Assembly (NCBI RefSeq): GCF_014642915.1
Contig: NZ_BMJE01000001.1
Location: 554,140-618,139, forward strand
From: Flavobacterium suaedae
Lineage (GTDB): Bacteria > Bacteroidota > Bacteroidia > Flavobacteriales > Flavobacteriaceae
Length of the DNA stretch: 64,000 nt
Direction of reading: 5' to 3'
The notes under the pieces: model-generated
Seen by the model: only the letters and a program-made list of their open reading frames with translations
What the model was told of the DNA's origin: nothing
Databases searched by the model: none
Position numbers and translations under genes: made by a program
In this document: one piece after another, positions 8,209 through 17,315 of the stretch
Position numbering within the stretch: the first letter of the stretch is position 1
How the letters are laid out: each line of letters starts with the position of its first letter

Positions 8209-8943
8209 TTATTTATAATTTCCTAAAAGGCCTAAACCTCTTATATCATTTCTATCTTCTAATGTTGTTGGATTAATGCTCCATTTTTCTGCTATTTTCA
8301 TAACAAGCTCTTCGTCTGGATAAGTAATATCTTCTCTTTCCCAATAGCTTTCCTGTTTTGCTTCTTCCGATGCTGTATCTATCAATATGTAGTTTGATTC
8401 AGCTTCTGTCGGCTCTCCTATTATTTCAAGATTTTCACCGCTTTCTCCTAAATAAGAATAAAACCTTTTTATTTCTCCATTTATTGACTTTACCCAACAA
8501 TGATATTCTACTATTCTATGGGTACCGAAAAACTGAACCTCACCAAATTGCTTACTTAGCTTATTAGCCAGTTCTTTTAGTTCTGTTATAGATTCTTTTG
8601 AATCTCCTGACGGTAAGCCCCAACCTACTGCGAGCACCCAACCGTCTATAGGAGGACTTACATAAACTTTATCTTTATAAGCCGAGTCTATTCCTTTTTT
8701 CCAACCAGAAGGTTTTACATTTTTTAAATGCAATGAATTTGCTACTTCTTCCGCATTTGATGATTTTACCGCAAACCATACTACTTTATAACCAAAGGAA
8801 ACAGGTGTATTATGTATGGTATCAGCTACTATTTCAGTCTGTTTTACAGCAGATTCACTTTTTATACCTGTCCTTCTTATTAAGAATACTAACAGAGTGA
8901 TAACAATAATAGGTGCAAAAACTACAATGTATTCTGACTTCAT
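8209..8943 (-). CDS. Membrane-anchored protein of unknown function, paralog A of a tandem pair
   Basis: The 244-residue protein has one N-terminal hydrophobic helix (residues ~6-22) followed by Arg-Arg. By the positive-inside rule this puts the remaining ~215 residues in the cytoplasm. It is clearly homologous along its whole soluble part to the next upstream gene (8956-9681). Shared landmarks are 'WFAVK', 'GWVLAVG' versus 'DWVLVMG', 'GLP.G', 'INGEIKRFY' versus 'INGSIERLY', 'G.PT.AE', and an identical end pattern 'AEKWSINP...IRGLGLLGNYK'. I recognise no named domain. It sits between the vWA and MoxR genes, so a role as partner or client of that ATPase pair is plausible but inferred. Confidence 0.8.
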   Translation of the reverse strand: MKSEYIVVFAPIIVITLLVFLIRRTGIKSESAVKQTEIVADTIHNTPVSFGYKVVWFAVKSSNAEEVANSLHLKNVKPSGWKKGIDSAYKDKVYVSPPIDGWVLAVGWGLPSGDSKESITELKELANKLSKQFGEVQFFGTHRIVEYHCWVKSINGEIKRFYSYLGESGENLEIIGEPTEAESNYILIDTASEEAKQESYWEREDITYPDEELVMKIAEKWSINPTTLEDRNDIRGLGLLGNYK

Positions 8944-8955
8944 TTTATAATTATA

Positions 8956-9681
8956 CTATTTGTAAATTCCTAAAAGCCCTAAGCCTTTTATATTTTTATT
9001 TTCTCGTAATTTCATGGGGTTTACACTCCATTCTTCCGCTATATCCAAAATGGTTGCACCATCAACAAAAGTTACCTTGTTTCTTTTCCAATAGTCTTGG
9101 TCTTCTTCATCTATTTCCCAAGGTAAAATAGCAGGTAAGTTATACCCTAGCTCTGCTCTTGTAGGGGTACCTAAAGTATGATATTCATTTGTATGATCGT
9201 TATAATCATATAGCCTTTCAATACTACCATTTATAGCTTTTGCAAAACAATAGTAGCCATAACTTTTTGCAAAGTATTGTGCTTCTCCAAAAGTAGCACT
9301 GAGTTTTTTTAATAGTTTCTTTATCGTTTTTAAATCTTCTGCCATACTCCCTAAAGGCAAGCCATCTCCCATAACTAAAACCCAATCATTTACCTTAGGG
9401 GTTACAAATACAGTTTCCAACCCTTCGTAACTCATTGCATTTTTCCAATTGGACTTAACAACTCCTTCCAAACCCAATATTTGAGATACTTTTACAACAT
9501 CATTTGTTTTAACAGCAAACCAGGCATCTCCAAAATTATAGGGTGCATCAGGTGTTGCAACTTCTTTTAAAATCCCTTTTCTTCTGTTTTCAGATTTTGT
9601 ATTATTATTTCCCTCTTCAGTTATTAACCTATAAGATATAACCACGAAAACAAGAGCTATTAAAATAATTATTACTTCCAT
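8956..9681 (-). CDS. Membrane-anchored protein of unknown function, paralog B of a tandem pair
   Basis: A 241-residue protein with an N-terminal helix at residues ~2-17 followed by basic residues, so a cytoplasmic C-terminal domain is predicted. It shares the conserved skeleton of its neighbour at 8209-8943, including the C-terminal 'AEEWSVNP...IKGLGLLGIYK' block, but the two are well diverged, which suggests an old duplication. The 12-base gap to paralog A and 27-base gap to the vWA gene indicate one transcript. No catalytic motif is evident; conserved Trp residues (WFAVK, DWVL, YW) look structural. Function unknown. Confidence 0.8.
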   Translation of the reverse strand: MEVIIILIALVFVVISYRLITEEGNNNTKSENRRKGILKEVATPDAPYNFGDAWFAVKTNDVVKVSQILGLEGVVKSNWKNAMSYEGLETVFVTPKVNDWVLVMGDGLPLGSMAEDLKTIKKLLKKLSATFGEAQYFAKSYGYYCFAKAINGSIERLYDYNDHTNEYHTLGTPTRAELGYNLPAILPWEIDEEDQDYWKRNKVTFVDGATILDIAEEWSVNPMKLRENKNIKGLGLLGIYK

Positions 9682-9708
9682 TAAGTATTTTCTACTAAAT
9701 ATAACTAT

Positions 9709-10827
9709 TTACTTTACCCTCTTTTTCCTATTCGTTTCGTAATCTTCAAAAATCATTTCACCCAGTCCTTTTAAGCCTGTATAAAATGCCTTACCTTGAT
9801 TCGCTTCGGTAAAATTCATTACAAAACGCTGCAAATAAGGGTCTGATGTTATCATAAAAGTAGTAATGGGTATATGCAGCTTTCTGGCTTGCGATGCCAT
9901 ATTATAGCATTTCTCTACAATATATTCATCTAGCCCGTTACTGTTCATGTAATACGTACCATCATTTTCCTTAACACAGCTTGGCTTACCGTCGGTAATC
10001 ATAAAAATCTGTTTATTGGTATTACGCTTTCGGCGAAGTATATCCATTGCCAACTGTAACCCTGCTACAGTATTGGTATGATAGGGACCTACCTGCAAGT
10101 AAGGCAAGTCTTTAATAGGTATTGTCCAGGCATCGTTACCAAAAACCAAAATATCAAGTGTGTCTTTTGGGTAGCGTGTAGTAATTAACTCAGATAATGC
10201 CATAGCTACTTTTTTAGCGGGTGTAATACGGTCTTCTCCGTAAAGTATCATACTGTGGCTAATATCAATCATTAACACCGTACTCATTTGGGCTTTATAC
10301 TGTGCATCTTCAACTACCAAGTCATTTTCAGTAAGGGTTAAATCGCCTATACCGTTATTTATCTGAGCGTTTTTTATACTTTCAGTTAGCGATATCCTGT
10401 CGAAGCCATCGCCAAAGCGGTATTCCCTAAACTCACCTGTTTGTTCGTTTCCGCTTCCGGAATGTTTGGTTTTATGGTTACCTGCCCCACGCTTTTGTAA
10501 ATTCCCAAATATTTGTTTTAAGGCATGCTGACGTATAGAGCGTTCTGTTTTTGCAGTAATTTTTAAACCTCCATCGCCAGTTTGTTCTGTTTCATCTTTT
10601 ATATAACCTTTCTTTTTAAGGTCTTCAATAAAATCGTCTATAGTATAATTTTCATCCGTAAGTTTGTATTCCTGGTCAAGCTGCCTAAGCCAGTCCAACG
10701 CTTCGTCTAAGTCTCCTGAAGTATGTGTAATAAGTTCAGTAAATATCTCGAATAACTTATCAAAAGGAGGTACATCGGGTGCTGTATAGGAAGAAAAACG
10801 GAATCCCTTTCTTTTTTTATTTTCCAT
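9709..10827 (-). CDS. von Willebrand factor A domain protein, partner of MoxR-like ATPase
   Basis: A 372-residue protein with a C-terminal vWA domain (about residues 180-350) carrying a complete metal-ion-dependent adhesion site: DISHS at 188-192, a Thr near 253 and 'MITDGKPS' with Asp279. The N-terminal half is charged and helical, with a Gly/Lys/His-rich linker near residues 110-135. There is no signal peptide or membrane helix, so it is cytosolic. vWA proteins of this type usually bind MoxR AAA+ rings, as in ChlD/ChlI or ViaA/RavA. It is the first gene of the four-gene operon that ends with the MoxR-like ATPase. The target is unknown. Confidence 0.9.
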   Translation of the reverse strand: MENKKRKGFRFSSYTAPDVPPFDKLFEIFTELITHTSGDLDEALDWLRQLDQEYKLTDENYTIDDFIEDLKKKGYIKDETEQTGDGGLKITAKTERSIRQHALKQIFGNLQKRGAGNHKTKHSGSGNEQTGEFREYRFGDGFDRISLTESIKNAQINNGIGDLTLTENDLVVEDAQYKAQMSTVLMIDISHSMILYGEDRITPAKKVAMALSELITTRYPKDTLDILVFGNDAWTIPIKDLPYLQVGPYHTNTVAGLQLAMDILRRKRNTNKQIFMITDGKPSCVKENDGTYYMNSNGLDEYIVEKCYNMASQARKLHIPITTFMITSDPYLQRFVMNFTEANQGKAFYTGLKGLGEMIFEDYETNRKKRVK

Positions 10828-10915
10828 AGCCTTAAATTTACTATTTATTACACGTAAAGGCTATAAAACAAAACTAAATTTTGAGTTAAATTTAGATAGG
10901 CTTTATTAAAATAAA

Positions 10916-10945
10916 AAAACTCCCCTTAACTAAGGAGAGTTTTTA
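10916..10945 (-). terminator. Terminator of glyA
   Basis: AAACTCCCCTT/AAGGAGAGTTT stem with one mismatch, bounded by an A-run (T-run on the minus strand), 23 bases after the glyA stop. Confidence 0.8.
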
Positions 10946-10967
10946 TAGTATATAATCATATTTTTAT

Positions 10968-12242
10968 TTAGAAAACAAAAGTAGGTCTTTCGCTCATCAT
11001 TTCATTAACTTCAGCAGCTACAACTTCAATAACTTCCTCGTTTTCAAAGTCGTTTATTACTCTGTCAATCATATCTACTATAGTTTCCATATCAGCCTCC
11101 ATTAAACCTCTTGTAGTAATAGCAGCAGTACCCACACGAATTCCTGATGTTACAAATGGTGATTTATCATCAAACGGAACCATGTTTTTGTTTACGGTAA
11201 TTTCTGCTTTTACTAATGCGTTTTCAGCATCTTTACCTGATATATTTTTATTTCTAAGGTCAATAAGCATCATGTGGTTATCAGTCCCTCCTGAAATAAT
11301 ATCGTAACCTCTTTTTACAAATGCTTCTGCCATAGCTTTAGCATTCTTCTGTACTTGTAACATATAACGGAAGAACTCATCTTGTAATGCCTCACCAAAT
11401 GCTACTGCTTTAGCTGCAATTATATGCTCTAAAGGCCCTCCCTGGTTACCCGGGAATACACCTGAGTCTAATAACGAAGACATCATACGTACATTACCTT
11501 TAGGTGTTTTAAGCCCCCAAGGGTTCTCAAAATCTTTCCCCATTAAAATCATACCTCCTCTTGGTCCTCTTAAGGTTTTGTGAGTGGTAGTAGTTATAAT
11601 GTGGCAATGTGGTACAGGGTCGTTTAATAAGCCTTTAGCAATAAGTCCCGCAGGGTGCGAAATATCAGCCATAAGTATAGCGCCTACGCTATCAGCAATC
11701 TCTCTGAAACGTTTAAAGTCCATATCACGAGAGTATGCCGAAGCACCTGCTATAATCAGCTTTGGTTTTTCCTGCTCTGCTACTTCCTGTATTTTATCGT
11801 AGTTTAATAGACCTGTTTCCTTTTCTACACCGTAAAATGATGTTTCGTATAATTTACCTGAAAAGTTTACAGGCGAACCATGTGTTAAGTGCCCACCGTG
11901 AGAAAGGTCGAAACCTAAAATTTTATCACCCGGTTTAAGACATGCTGCAAATACTGCTGTATTAGCCTGAGAACCTGAGTGTGGCTGTACGTTAGCATAC
12001 TCAGCTCCAAAAAGTGCTTTGGCTCTGTCTATAGCTATTTGTTCTACAACATCAACTACTTCACATCCGCCATAATATCTTTTTCCGGGGTATCCTTCAG
12101 CATATTTATTGGTTAAAACAGAACCCGCAGCTTCCATTACCTGATCGCTTACAAAGTTTTCTGATGCAATTAGTTCCAGACCATGTATTTGTCTTTCTTG
12201 TTCTTCCAGTATTAAGTCGAAAATTTGTTCGTCTCGTTGCAT
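10968..12242 (-). CDS. glyA: Serine hydroxymethyltransferase
   Basis: This PLP enzyme interconverts serine plus tetrahydrofolate and glycine plus 5,10-methylene-THF, feeding one-carbon metabolism. The 424-residue length is normal. The PLP lysine is Lys222 in '[14 protein letters not shown]'. 'SENFVS', '[15 protein letters not shown]' and 'SGSQAN' are canonical substrate and cofactor segments. The ATG at 12240-12242 gives the standard start. It is transcribed divergently from fumarylacetoacetase with a 112-base shared upstream region, which holds a TATTTTTG -7-like element for the minus strand at 12269-12276 but no clear -33 TTG for it. Confidence 0.98.
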   Translation of the reverse strand: MQRDEQIFDLILEEQERQIHGLELIASENFVSDQVMEAAGSVLTNKYAEGYPGKRYYGGCEVVDVVEQIAIDRAKALFGAEYANVQPHSGSQANTAVFAACLKPGDKILGFDLSHGGHLTHGSPVNFSGKLYETSFYGVEKETGLLNYDKIQEVAEQEKPKLIIAGASAYSRDMDFKRFREIADSVGAILMADISHPAGLIAKGLLNDPVPHCHIITTTTHKTLRGPRGGMILMGKDFENPWGLKTPKGNVRMMSSLLDSGVFPGNQGGPLEHIIAAKAVAFGEALQDEFFRYMLQVQKNAKAMAEAFVKRGYDIISGGTDNHMMLIDLRNKNISGKDAENALVKAEITVNKNMVPFDDKSPFVTSGIRVGTAAITTRGLMEADMETIVDMIDRVINDFENEEVIEVVAAEVNEMMSERPTFVF

Positions 12243-12287
12243 TTTATAATTTTTCGTTAATTTGCTGTCAAAAATACAAAAAAAGGT

Positions 12288-12317
12288 TTGTTAATACCAC
12301 TTAGGAAAGTATATTTG
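12288..12317 (+). promoter_or_regulatory. Bacteroidota-type promoter for fumarylacetoacetase
   Basis: TTG at 12288-12290 and TATATTTG at 12310-12317 with a 19-base spacer match the TTG / TAnnTTTG consensus. The -7 element ends 37 bases before the ATG at 12355. Confidence 0.7.
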
Positions 12318-12354
12318 ATAATTCAATAAAACATAAAAACAACGTTACTAAGAT

Positions 12355-13644
12355 ATGCCAATAACAGCAAACGACCCAACCAGAAAATCCTGGTTAGACG
12401 TACCAAAAAACAGCGATTTCCCAATACAAAATATACCATTTGGTGTTTTCATTACTAAAGATGATGTAGTTACCATAGGAACAAGAATTGGCGATTATGC
12501 CATAGACCTTGGTGCACTACAGCAACTTAACTACTTTGAAGGTATTGAACTTACTGATGATATGTTTATGCAGGATACTCTGAACGATTTCATATCGGAC
12601 GGTAGAAAAACATGGAGATTAGTACGTAACAGAATAGCTGAACTATTTGACAGCAACAACCCAACACTTAGAGATAACCAAAAGCATCGTGATATTGTTA
12701 TCTTCAATTTAGAAGATGTTGAAATGCAATTACCGGTTTTAATTGGTGATTATACTGATTTCTATTCGAGCAGAGAACATGCTACTAACGTAGGTAAAAT
12801 GTTCCGCGATCCTGAAAATGCATTATTACCAAACTGGTTGCATATACCTGTAGGGTATCATGGCAGATCCTCTACTATAGTACCATCAGGAATACCGGTA
12901 CACCGCCCTAACGGACAGACGTTACCTCCTGGAGAAACACAGCCTGTTTTCGGTCCTTCAAAAAGAGTTGACTTTGAACTTGAAATGGCATTTGTTACTA
13001 CAGATGCTAACATTATGGGTGAAAGTATTCCTGTAGACAAAGCAGAAGAACATATTTTTGGTTTAGTATTGCTTAATGACTGGAGTGCCCGCGATATACA
13101 AAAATGGGAATATGTGCCGCTAGGCCCGTTCCTTGCTAAAAACTTTGCATCATCAATGTCGCCTTGGATTGTTACTCTTGATGCTTTAGAGCCTTTCCGC
13201 GCCAAAGGTCCTGAGCAGAATGATCCTAAGCCATTAGAGTATTTACAACTTGATGGCGAGCATGCTTTTAATATTAAACTGGAAGTTGGTCTTAAGCCAG
13301 AAAACGGTGAAGAGAAAACAATAGCTAACTCTAACTTTAAGTACATGTACTGGAGTATGGCACAACAACTGGCTCACCACACTGTAAACGGCTGTCGTGT
13401 AAACAGTGGTGACCTTATGGGTAGTGGTACTATATCAGGGCCTACACCTGATAGTTTCGGTTCTATGTTAGAGCTTACTTGGGGTGGTAAAAACCCAATA
13501 AAAATGAACGACGGTAGCGAGCGTAAATTTATAAATGACGGTGATACTGTTATTATGCGCGGTCACTGTGAAAATGATGAAGTAAGAATAGGTTTTGGTG
13601 AAGTAAGCAGTAAATTATTACCTGCTTTTACTCCTAAAAAATAA
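12355..13644 (+). CDS. fahA: Fumarylacetoacetase
   Basis: The last enzyme of tyrosine/phenylalanine catabolism (homogentisate route) hydrolyses fumarylacetoacetate to fumarate and acetoacetate. The 429-residue protein has the two-domain layout of the family. Metal and substrate ligands appear in 'DYTDFYSSREHATNVG' (Asp, His catalytic region), 'FELEMAFV' and 'NDWSARDIQKWEYVPLGPFLAKNF'. 'GSGTISGP' marks the C-terminal active-site loop. It has its own promoter and terminator; other homogentisate-pathway genes are not in the window. Confidence 0.96.
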   Translation: MPITANDPTRKSWLDVPKNSDFPIQNIPFGVFITKDDVVTIGTRIGDYAIDLGALQQLNYFEGIELTDDMFMQDTLNDFISDGRKTWRLVRNRIAELFDSNNPTLRDNQKHRDIVIFNLEDVEMQLPVLIGDYTDFYSSREHATNVGKMFRDPENALLPNWLHIPVGYHGRSSTIVPSGIPVHRPNGQTLPPGETQPVFGPSKRVDFELEMAFVTTDANIMGESIPVDKAEEHIFGLVLLNDWSARDIQKWEYVPLGPFLAKNFASSMSPWIVTLDALEPFRAKGPEQNDPKPLEYLQLDGEHAFNIKLEVGLKPENGEEKTIANSNFKYMYWSMAQQLAHHTVNGCRVNSGDLMGSGTISGPTPDSFGSMLELTWGGKNPIKMNDGSERKFINDGDTVIMRGHCENDEVRIGFGEVSSKLLPAFTPKK

Positions 13645-13662
13645 TTCTATTTTATAAAGCAT

Positions 13663-13697
13663 AAAAAAAGCTCCTTGAAATTCAAGGAGCTTTTTTA
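13663..13697. terminator. Bidirectional terminator between fahA and smpB
   Basis: Near-perfect palindrome AAAAAAGCTCCTTGAA/TTCAAGGAGCTTTTTT between two convergent genes; A- and T-runs on each side allow use in both directions. Confidence 0.9.
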
Positions 13698-13732
13698 TTA
13701 TCTATTATTTAAAAATGTTTATGTTGTCTTAT

Positions 13733-14185
13733 TTAAAACGACTTTTTAATCCTGTCAAGACTACGTTTTACATCTCTGTCTTTTATAGTTTCTCGTTTAT
13801 CATAATTCTTTTTACCGCGAGCCAGACCAATTTCCAGCTTTGCCAAACCTCTATCGTTAGTAAACAGTCGCAATGGTACTATAGTTAACCCTTTGGACTG
13901 TACACTTTTTTGCAGGCTTTTCAACTCTCTCTTATTAAGCAAAAGTTTACGCTCACTTTTAGGTGCATGACTAAAATTTCGGCTAAAAGCATACTCCTCT
14001 ATATTGGTATTTATAGCAAATAATTCATGCCCCTGAAATTCACAAAAACTTTCAGCTATAGAAGCCCTGCCCTGTCGGATAGATTTAATCTCCGATCCGG
14101 CAAGTACTATACCTGCTGTATATTTATCCAAGATTTCATATTCAAACTTGGCTTTTCTGTTTAATATGTTTACTGATTTCTGCAT
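13733..14185 (-). CDS. smpB: SsrA-binding protein SmpB
   Basis: SmpB delivers tmRNA to stalled ribosomes in trans-translation. The 150-residue length is standard. The family signature 'AGIVLAGSEIKSIRQGRASIAESFCEF' region is present near residues 25-50, as are 'RERKLLL'-like 'SERKLLLNKRELKSL' and the basic C-terminal tail 'GKKNYDKRETIKDRDVKRSLDR'. The ATG at 14183-14185 gives the usual start. It is a single-gene unit; the tmRNA gene itself is not seen in this window. Confidence 0.97.
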   Translation of the reverse strand: MQKSVNILNRKAKFEYEILDKYTAGIVLAGSEIKSIRQGRASIAESFCEFQGHELFAINTNIEEYAFSRNFSHAPKSERKLLLNKRELKSLQKSVQSKGLTIVPLRLFTNDRGLAKLEIGLARGKKNYDKRETIKDRDVKRSLDRIKKSF

Positions 14186-14478
14186 AAGGATTGCAAAGTT
14201 ACATACAAATTGTGTAAAGTACTACAATCAGCACTTTTAATGCATGTAAGTTTTGCTAAATCAATATATAACCGGGGAAATAGCATTTAATACCCTTTAC
14301 AGCTATTTGCATTGCAACGGGCTGTACAGGAATAAAACACATTGCACATAAAAAACGACACAGTTGAAAAAGACTGCTTAGGGTTATTGCGTGATAAGAG
14401 GTTATTGCTGTTTAATAATGATGATTTCATCGCTACCGGCATTCATAATCTTGAAACATTATTTTATAAAGTAGCATT
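14186..14478. other. Intergenic region without a recognised gene
   Basis: Upstream DNA of smpB and downstream DNA of the lipoprotein gene at 14528. A plus-strand frame starting with TTG near 14341 runs about 50 codons into the terminator at 14480, but it has no ATG, RBS or recognisable content. I see no RNA fold that I can name. Confidence 0.4.
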
Positions 14479-14479
14479 A

Positions 14480-14508
14480 AAAAGCCCGTAAGATTACGGG
14501 CTTTTTTT
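14480..14508 (-). terminator. Terminator of the cysteine-rich lipoprotein gene
   Basis: Perfect 11-bp stem AAAAGCCCGTA/TACGGGCTTTT with a 4-base loop, 23 bases beyond the stop at 14528; T-run also present on the plus strand. Confidence 0.85.
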
Positions 14509-14527
14509 ATTATTGTTTAAAGATAGT

Positions 14528-15163
14528 TTAACATTTTTTACCACATACTCGTGTATTGGTAAGACTTACTTTTGTATATATCATAGTGCAATCGCCAGGA
14601 TTTGTTAAATTATTAGTCATATAATCTTTAATTGCACTTGCTACACACTCCTGTGGGTTACTAAAATTACCACAATTAGCAAGCTCTGTATACCCTCCTG
14701 GGCATTTTGCAGCGTTAATATTTATAGATTGGAGAACTGGAGCACTGTATACTACATATTTGTTAATTGATTCATCTAAATACCAACCTCTTTTCATTTT
14801 GTCGGAATTTGAATCATAATGTAAGATTTCGGAAATATACGCTTCGCCATTACTTATTGTTACTTTTGTGTAAACATCGCTAATGTCGTTATAGTCATTA
14901 AATTCATCCAAGGATTCTTGAAATAATGTTGAAAAACTAGTATCAACACTATCAATAGCTTGCGCCACTGTAGTATAGGTAAATAAAGTTGTTTTAGTAC
15001 CTATTTGCAGTCCTTTTAAATTAAGAGGTATTTCACCAATTAGAACTTCAGAGTTTTGCTCGTTAGACTTAATTGATGAATCACTGTGACCATCGTCTGA
15101 ACAAGAATAAAATGCAGTAACTGCTAATAATAAAACTAGCTTAAATTTGAATAAATGTTTCAT
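14528..15163 (-). CDS. Lipoprotein with cysteine-rich C-terminus, unknown function
   Basis: The 211-residue protein has a lipoprotein signal ending at 'TAFYSC', followed by Ser/Asp-rich residues typical of surface-exposed lipoproteins in this phylum. Residues ~45-150 are acidic with 'DVYTKVTISNGEAYISEILHY' patterns. The last ~60 residues contain six cysteines (CPGG, NCGN, ECVA, DCTM, RVCG, KKC), suggesting a disulfide-bonded domain. No domain recognised. It is monocistronic, with AT-rich spacer on both sides and another orphan lipoprotein just upstream. An extracellular or periplasmic location is inferred from the lipobox and cysteines. Confidence 0.75.
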   Translation of the reverse strand: MKHLFKFKLVLLLAVTAFYSCSDDGHSDSSIKSNEQNSEVLIGEIPLNLKGLQIGTKTTLFTYTTVAQAIDSVDTSFSTLFQESLDEFNDYNDISDVYTKVTISNGEAYISEILHYDSNSDKMKRGWYLDESINKYVVYSAPVLQSININAAKCPGGYTELANCGNFSNPQECVASAIKDYMTNNLTNPGDCTMIYTKVSLTNTRVCGKKC

Positions 15164-15458
15164 AAATTAGAATTTTAGTTGGTATTTGGATTATAAAAAT
15201 ATAAAAAATGTTTTTAAAAATTACTTTTAAATAAATATATATATCGATTAATGCAATACTTTAATCGACAATATGTTACAAATTTTTGTAAATAAAGTAA
15301 TTATTAAAATACAGGTAAATACCTATTAATAGATATTTATTAAAATGTAAATATAATCTTCAACATTGTCAATTTTCATATTACAAAATAACATATAGGC
15401 CATTGCCACATTTGATTAAAATGCAAGGCAATGGCAAAATGTTGTGAAACTATACTAA
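15164..15458. other. Very AT-rich spacer between two lipoprotein genes
   Basis: No ORF, hairpin or clear promoter is supported here. It must contain the promoter for the lipoprotein at 14528-15163 and any terminator of the one at 15459-15875. Confidence 0.4.
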
Positions 15459-15875
15459 TTATTCTGTTACTGTAATAATTTTAGTAATATAGTTTGTATT
15501 ACTGGTAGGAAATCTAAGCTCATATTCTCCTGCTTCGGTAACCTGAAAGGTAAATTGATCTGTTTCTGTAGTAGCTATTTCAGCACATTGACAACCTGTA
15601 TAAGCAACAACAGGACTTACAGTTCTAAACCCACTTACAGAGGGATTAGACACTTGAAAGCGAACAAAATCTCCGCAATCACTAAGTACTACAAAGTCTA
15701 CATCAAAAACAGCAGGTTCATTTACCGCAACAGTTTCAGGACCTGTAACGCCGCTAACGCTTGCATAGCCTATATAGTAGCAATTATCACTTCCGTCATC
15801 ATCTAAACTACAGCCGGTTATTAATAATGTGGTTAGTGTTACAACTATCAAATAAATAAACCTCATCTTTTTCAT
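15459..15875 (-). CDS. Small lipoprotein with Ig-like character, unknown function
   Basis: The 138-residue protein has a lipoprotein signal ending in 'LLITGC' followed by 'SLDDDGSDN', an acidic stretch that fits the surface-export signal of Bacteroidota lipoproteins. The mature part looks like one beta-sandwich ('GPETVAVNEPAVFDVDFVV', 'GEYELRFPT', 'ITVTE') with a 'CQCAEI' motif and further cysteines that could form disulfides. No named family recognised. It has no clear operon partner: the next gene on the same strand is 295 bases away. Confidence 0.75.
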   Translation of the reverse strand: MKKMRFIYLIVVTLTTLLITGCSLDDDGSDNCYYIGYASVSGVTGPETVAVNEPAVFDVDFVVLSDCGDFVRFQVSNPSVSGFRTVSPVVAYTGCQCAEIATTETDQFTFQVTEAGEYELRFPTSNTNYITKIITVTE

Positions 15876-15935
15876 ATCTCGTCTTTATTTATAGGATGTT
15901 AAACTAATAAAATGGTTGCGTAGAAAATAGAATTA

Positions 15936-16787
15936 TCAACCTAATACTTCTATACTAAAACTTTTAGATATTTTTTCTTTTTCGTCTAAAACAATAATAC
16001 CTTCTTTTTCAAATATATTACCTGTGGTGTTTACACTATCTGCATAGCCCTGCCATGGCTCAATACATAAAAATGGTGCGCCCGGTTTCGTCCATATACC
16101 CAGATGAGGAAAATCTTCAAAATTTATTTTCAAAAATACCTCATCGTTTTTTTCTATTGCAAGGGATTTTGAATTTAACTGTTTAAATACTAAAGCATCA
16201 TTAGCGAATAACTTATGGTTTAAATTCAGTTTTTTATCAACTGTAGGTACTGCTACAGTAGTTTGCGACAATAAGTTTTCCTGTAATGGATAACTGGTTA
16301 GCTTTTCCTCTTTTTCAAAACTTAAACTATAGTCTTCAAAATTACCGGGTAATGCAAAAGCAGGATGTGCACCTATAGAAAACGGCATCTTTTCGCTACT
16401 GTTATTGTGCACTATATATTCTATAATTAAACTTGTAGTACCCAGAGTATATTTTAATTCTAATTCAAAATCAAAAGGATATACAGCTCTAGTATCATCA
16501 TTAGCTTTTAGTGAAAAAACAACATTATCCAATTGCTGCTCTTTTACTTTAAACTCATTATCGCGGGCAAAACCATGACGGCTAAGCTTATATTCTTTAT
16601 CATTATAGGTGTAGGTGTCATTTTTTAATGCTCCTACTATTGGGAATAATACAGGTGAATGTTTACCCCAAAACTCAGGGTTTCCTTCCCACATATATTC
16701 TTTTCCGTCTTTATTTTTTAATGATACAAGCTCTGCTCCTTTAGGGTTTATTACAGCTTTTAAATGATTGTTACGTATGGTTACCAC
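15936..16787 (-). CDS. Aldose 1-epimerase family protein
   Basis: A 283-residue beta-sandwich protein of the galactose mutarotase-like superfamily, closest in layout to the LacX/YeaD-like subgroup. Catalytic-site segments are 'SRHGFARDNEF' (His), 'IGAHPAFALPG' (His) and 'FLCIEPWQGYADS' (Glu). Such proteins interconvert sugar anomers; the substrate here is unknown. The frame begins with GTG at 16785-16787, 12 bases after the SRPBCC stop, so the two are probably co-transcribed. No signal peptide, so cytosolic. Confidence 0.88.
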   Translation of the reverse strand: MVTIRNNHLKAVINPKGAELVSLKNKDGKEYMWEGNPEFWGKHSPVLFPIVGALKNDTYTYNDKEYKLSRHGFARDNEFKVKEQQLDNVVFSLKANDDTRAVYPFDFELELKYTLGTTSLIIEYIVHNNSSEKMPFSIGAHPAFALPGNFEDYSLSFEKEEKLTSYPLQENLLSQTTVAVPTVDKKLNLNHKLFANDALVFKQLNSKSLAIEKNDEVFLKINFEDFPHLGIWTKPGAPFLCIEPWQGYADSVNTTGNIFEKEGIIVLDEKEKISKSFSIEVLG

Positions 16788-16799
16788 AGTTATAATTTT

Positions 16800-17237
16800 T
16801 TACAATACTACCGATTTCTTTTCAGCAAGCTCTTTAATTTTATGCGATGCTGTTTCTCCAAAGGTAATGCTTTCATCATAATACTTATCTCCTTCGGTAA
16901 GTATCGCAAAATCGCCTATTTCTATGCCAAGCCATGTATGCCCTTTATCATCAACTGACAGTGTATAGGTATAACCAATATTGGTTATGGTATCATCATT
17001 CCATGCCGGCATATATACTGAATATTTAAGGGTCTGGTTTACATCAAACTCTACCACCTTCATTACAGAAACACCCGGTCGCTCTATTACTGTGGCGTTT
17101 TGTATTTCATAATCTCCGAAATCTTCCGGTAAGTAATTCCATTGGCGGATGTATTCCGGCTTGGTTAAAATTTCCCATACTCTAGCAGCAGGGGCTTCTA
17201 TCCTTATATTGTTTTTAACAACTAACTCTTTACTCAT
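16800..17237 (-). CDS. SRPBCC (START-like) domain protein
   Basis: The 145-residue protein has the AHSA1/SRPBCC profile: 'IRIEAPAARVWEILTKPEYIRQWNYLPEDFG' at the N-terminus, then beta strands, and a long C-terminal helix ('HKIKELAEKK'). These helix-grip folds bind hydrophobic ligands or co-chaperone surfaces. The ligand cannot be predicted. It is followed 12 bases later by the epimerase-like gene on the same strand. Confidence 0.85.
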   Translation of the reverse strand: MSKELVVKNNIRIEAPAARVWEILTKPEYIRQWNYLPEDFGDYEIQNATVIERPGVSVMKVVEFDVNQTLKYSVYMPAWNDDTITNIGYTYTLSVDDKGHTWLGIEIGDFAILTEGDKYYDESITFGETASHKIKELAEKKSVVL

Positions 17238-17315
17238 GGCAATTTTTTTATGGTTATTACATAAAATTATAAATACCCTTACAGCTTACATAGGCATTTA
17301 ACTATACTTTAAAAA

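Noticed and set aside
12858-13346. 162-codon minus-strand ORF antisense to fumarylacetoacetase
   Set aside because: It lies entirely inside a strongly identified gene and has no supporting start context or motif.
14341-14495. TTG-started ~50-codon plus-strand frame upstream of a terminator
   Set aside because: No ATG, no family resemblance, and it ends inside the hairpin. It was also considered as a tmRNA remnant because smpB is adjacent, but no tag sequence or tRNA-like ends were found.
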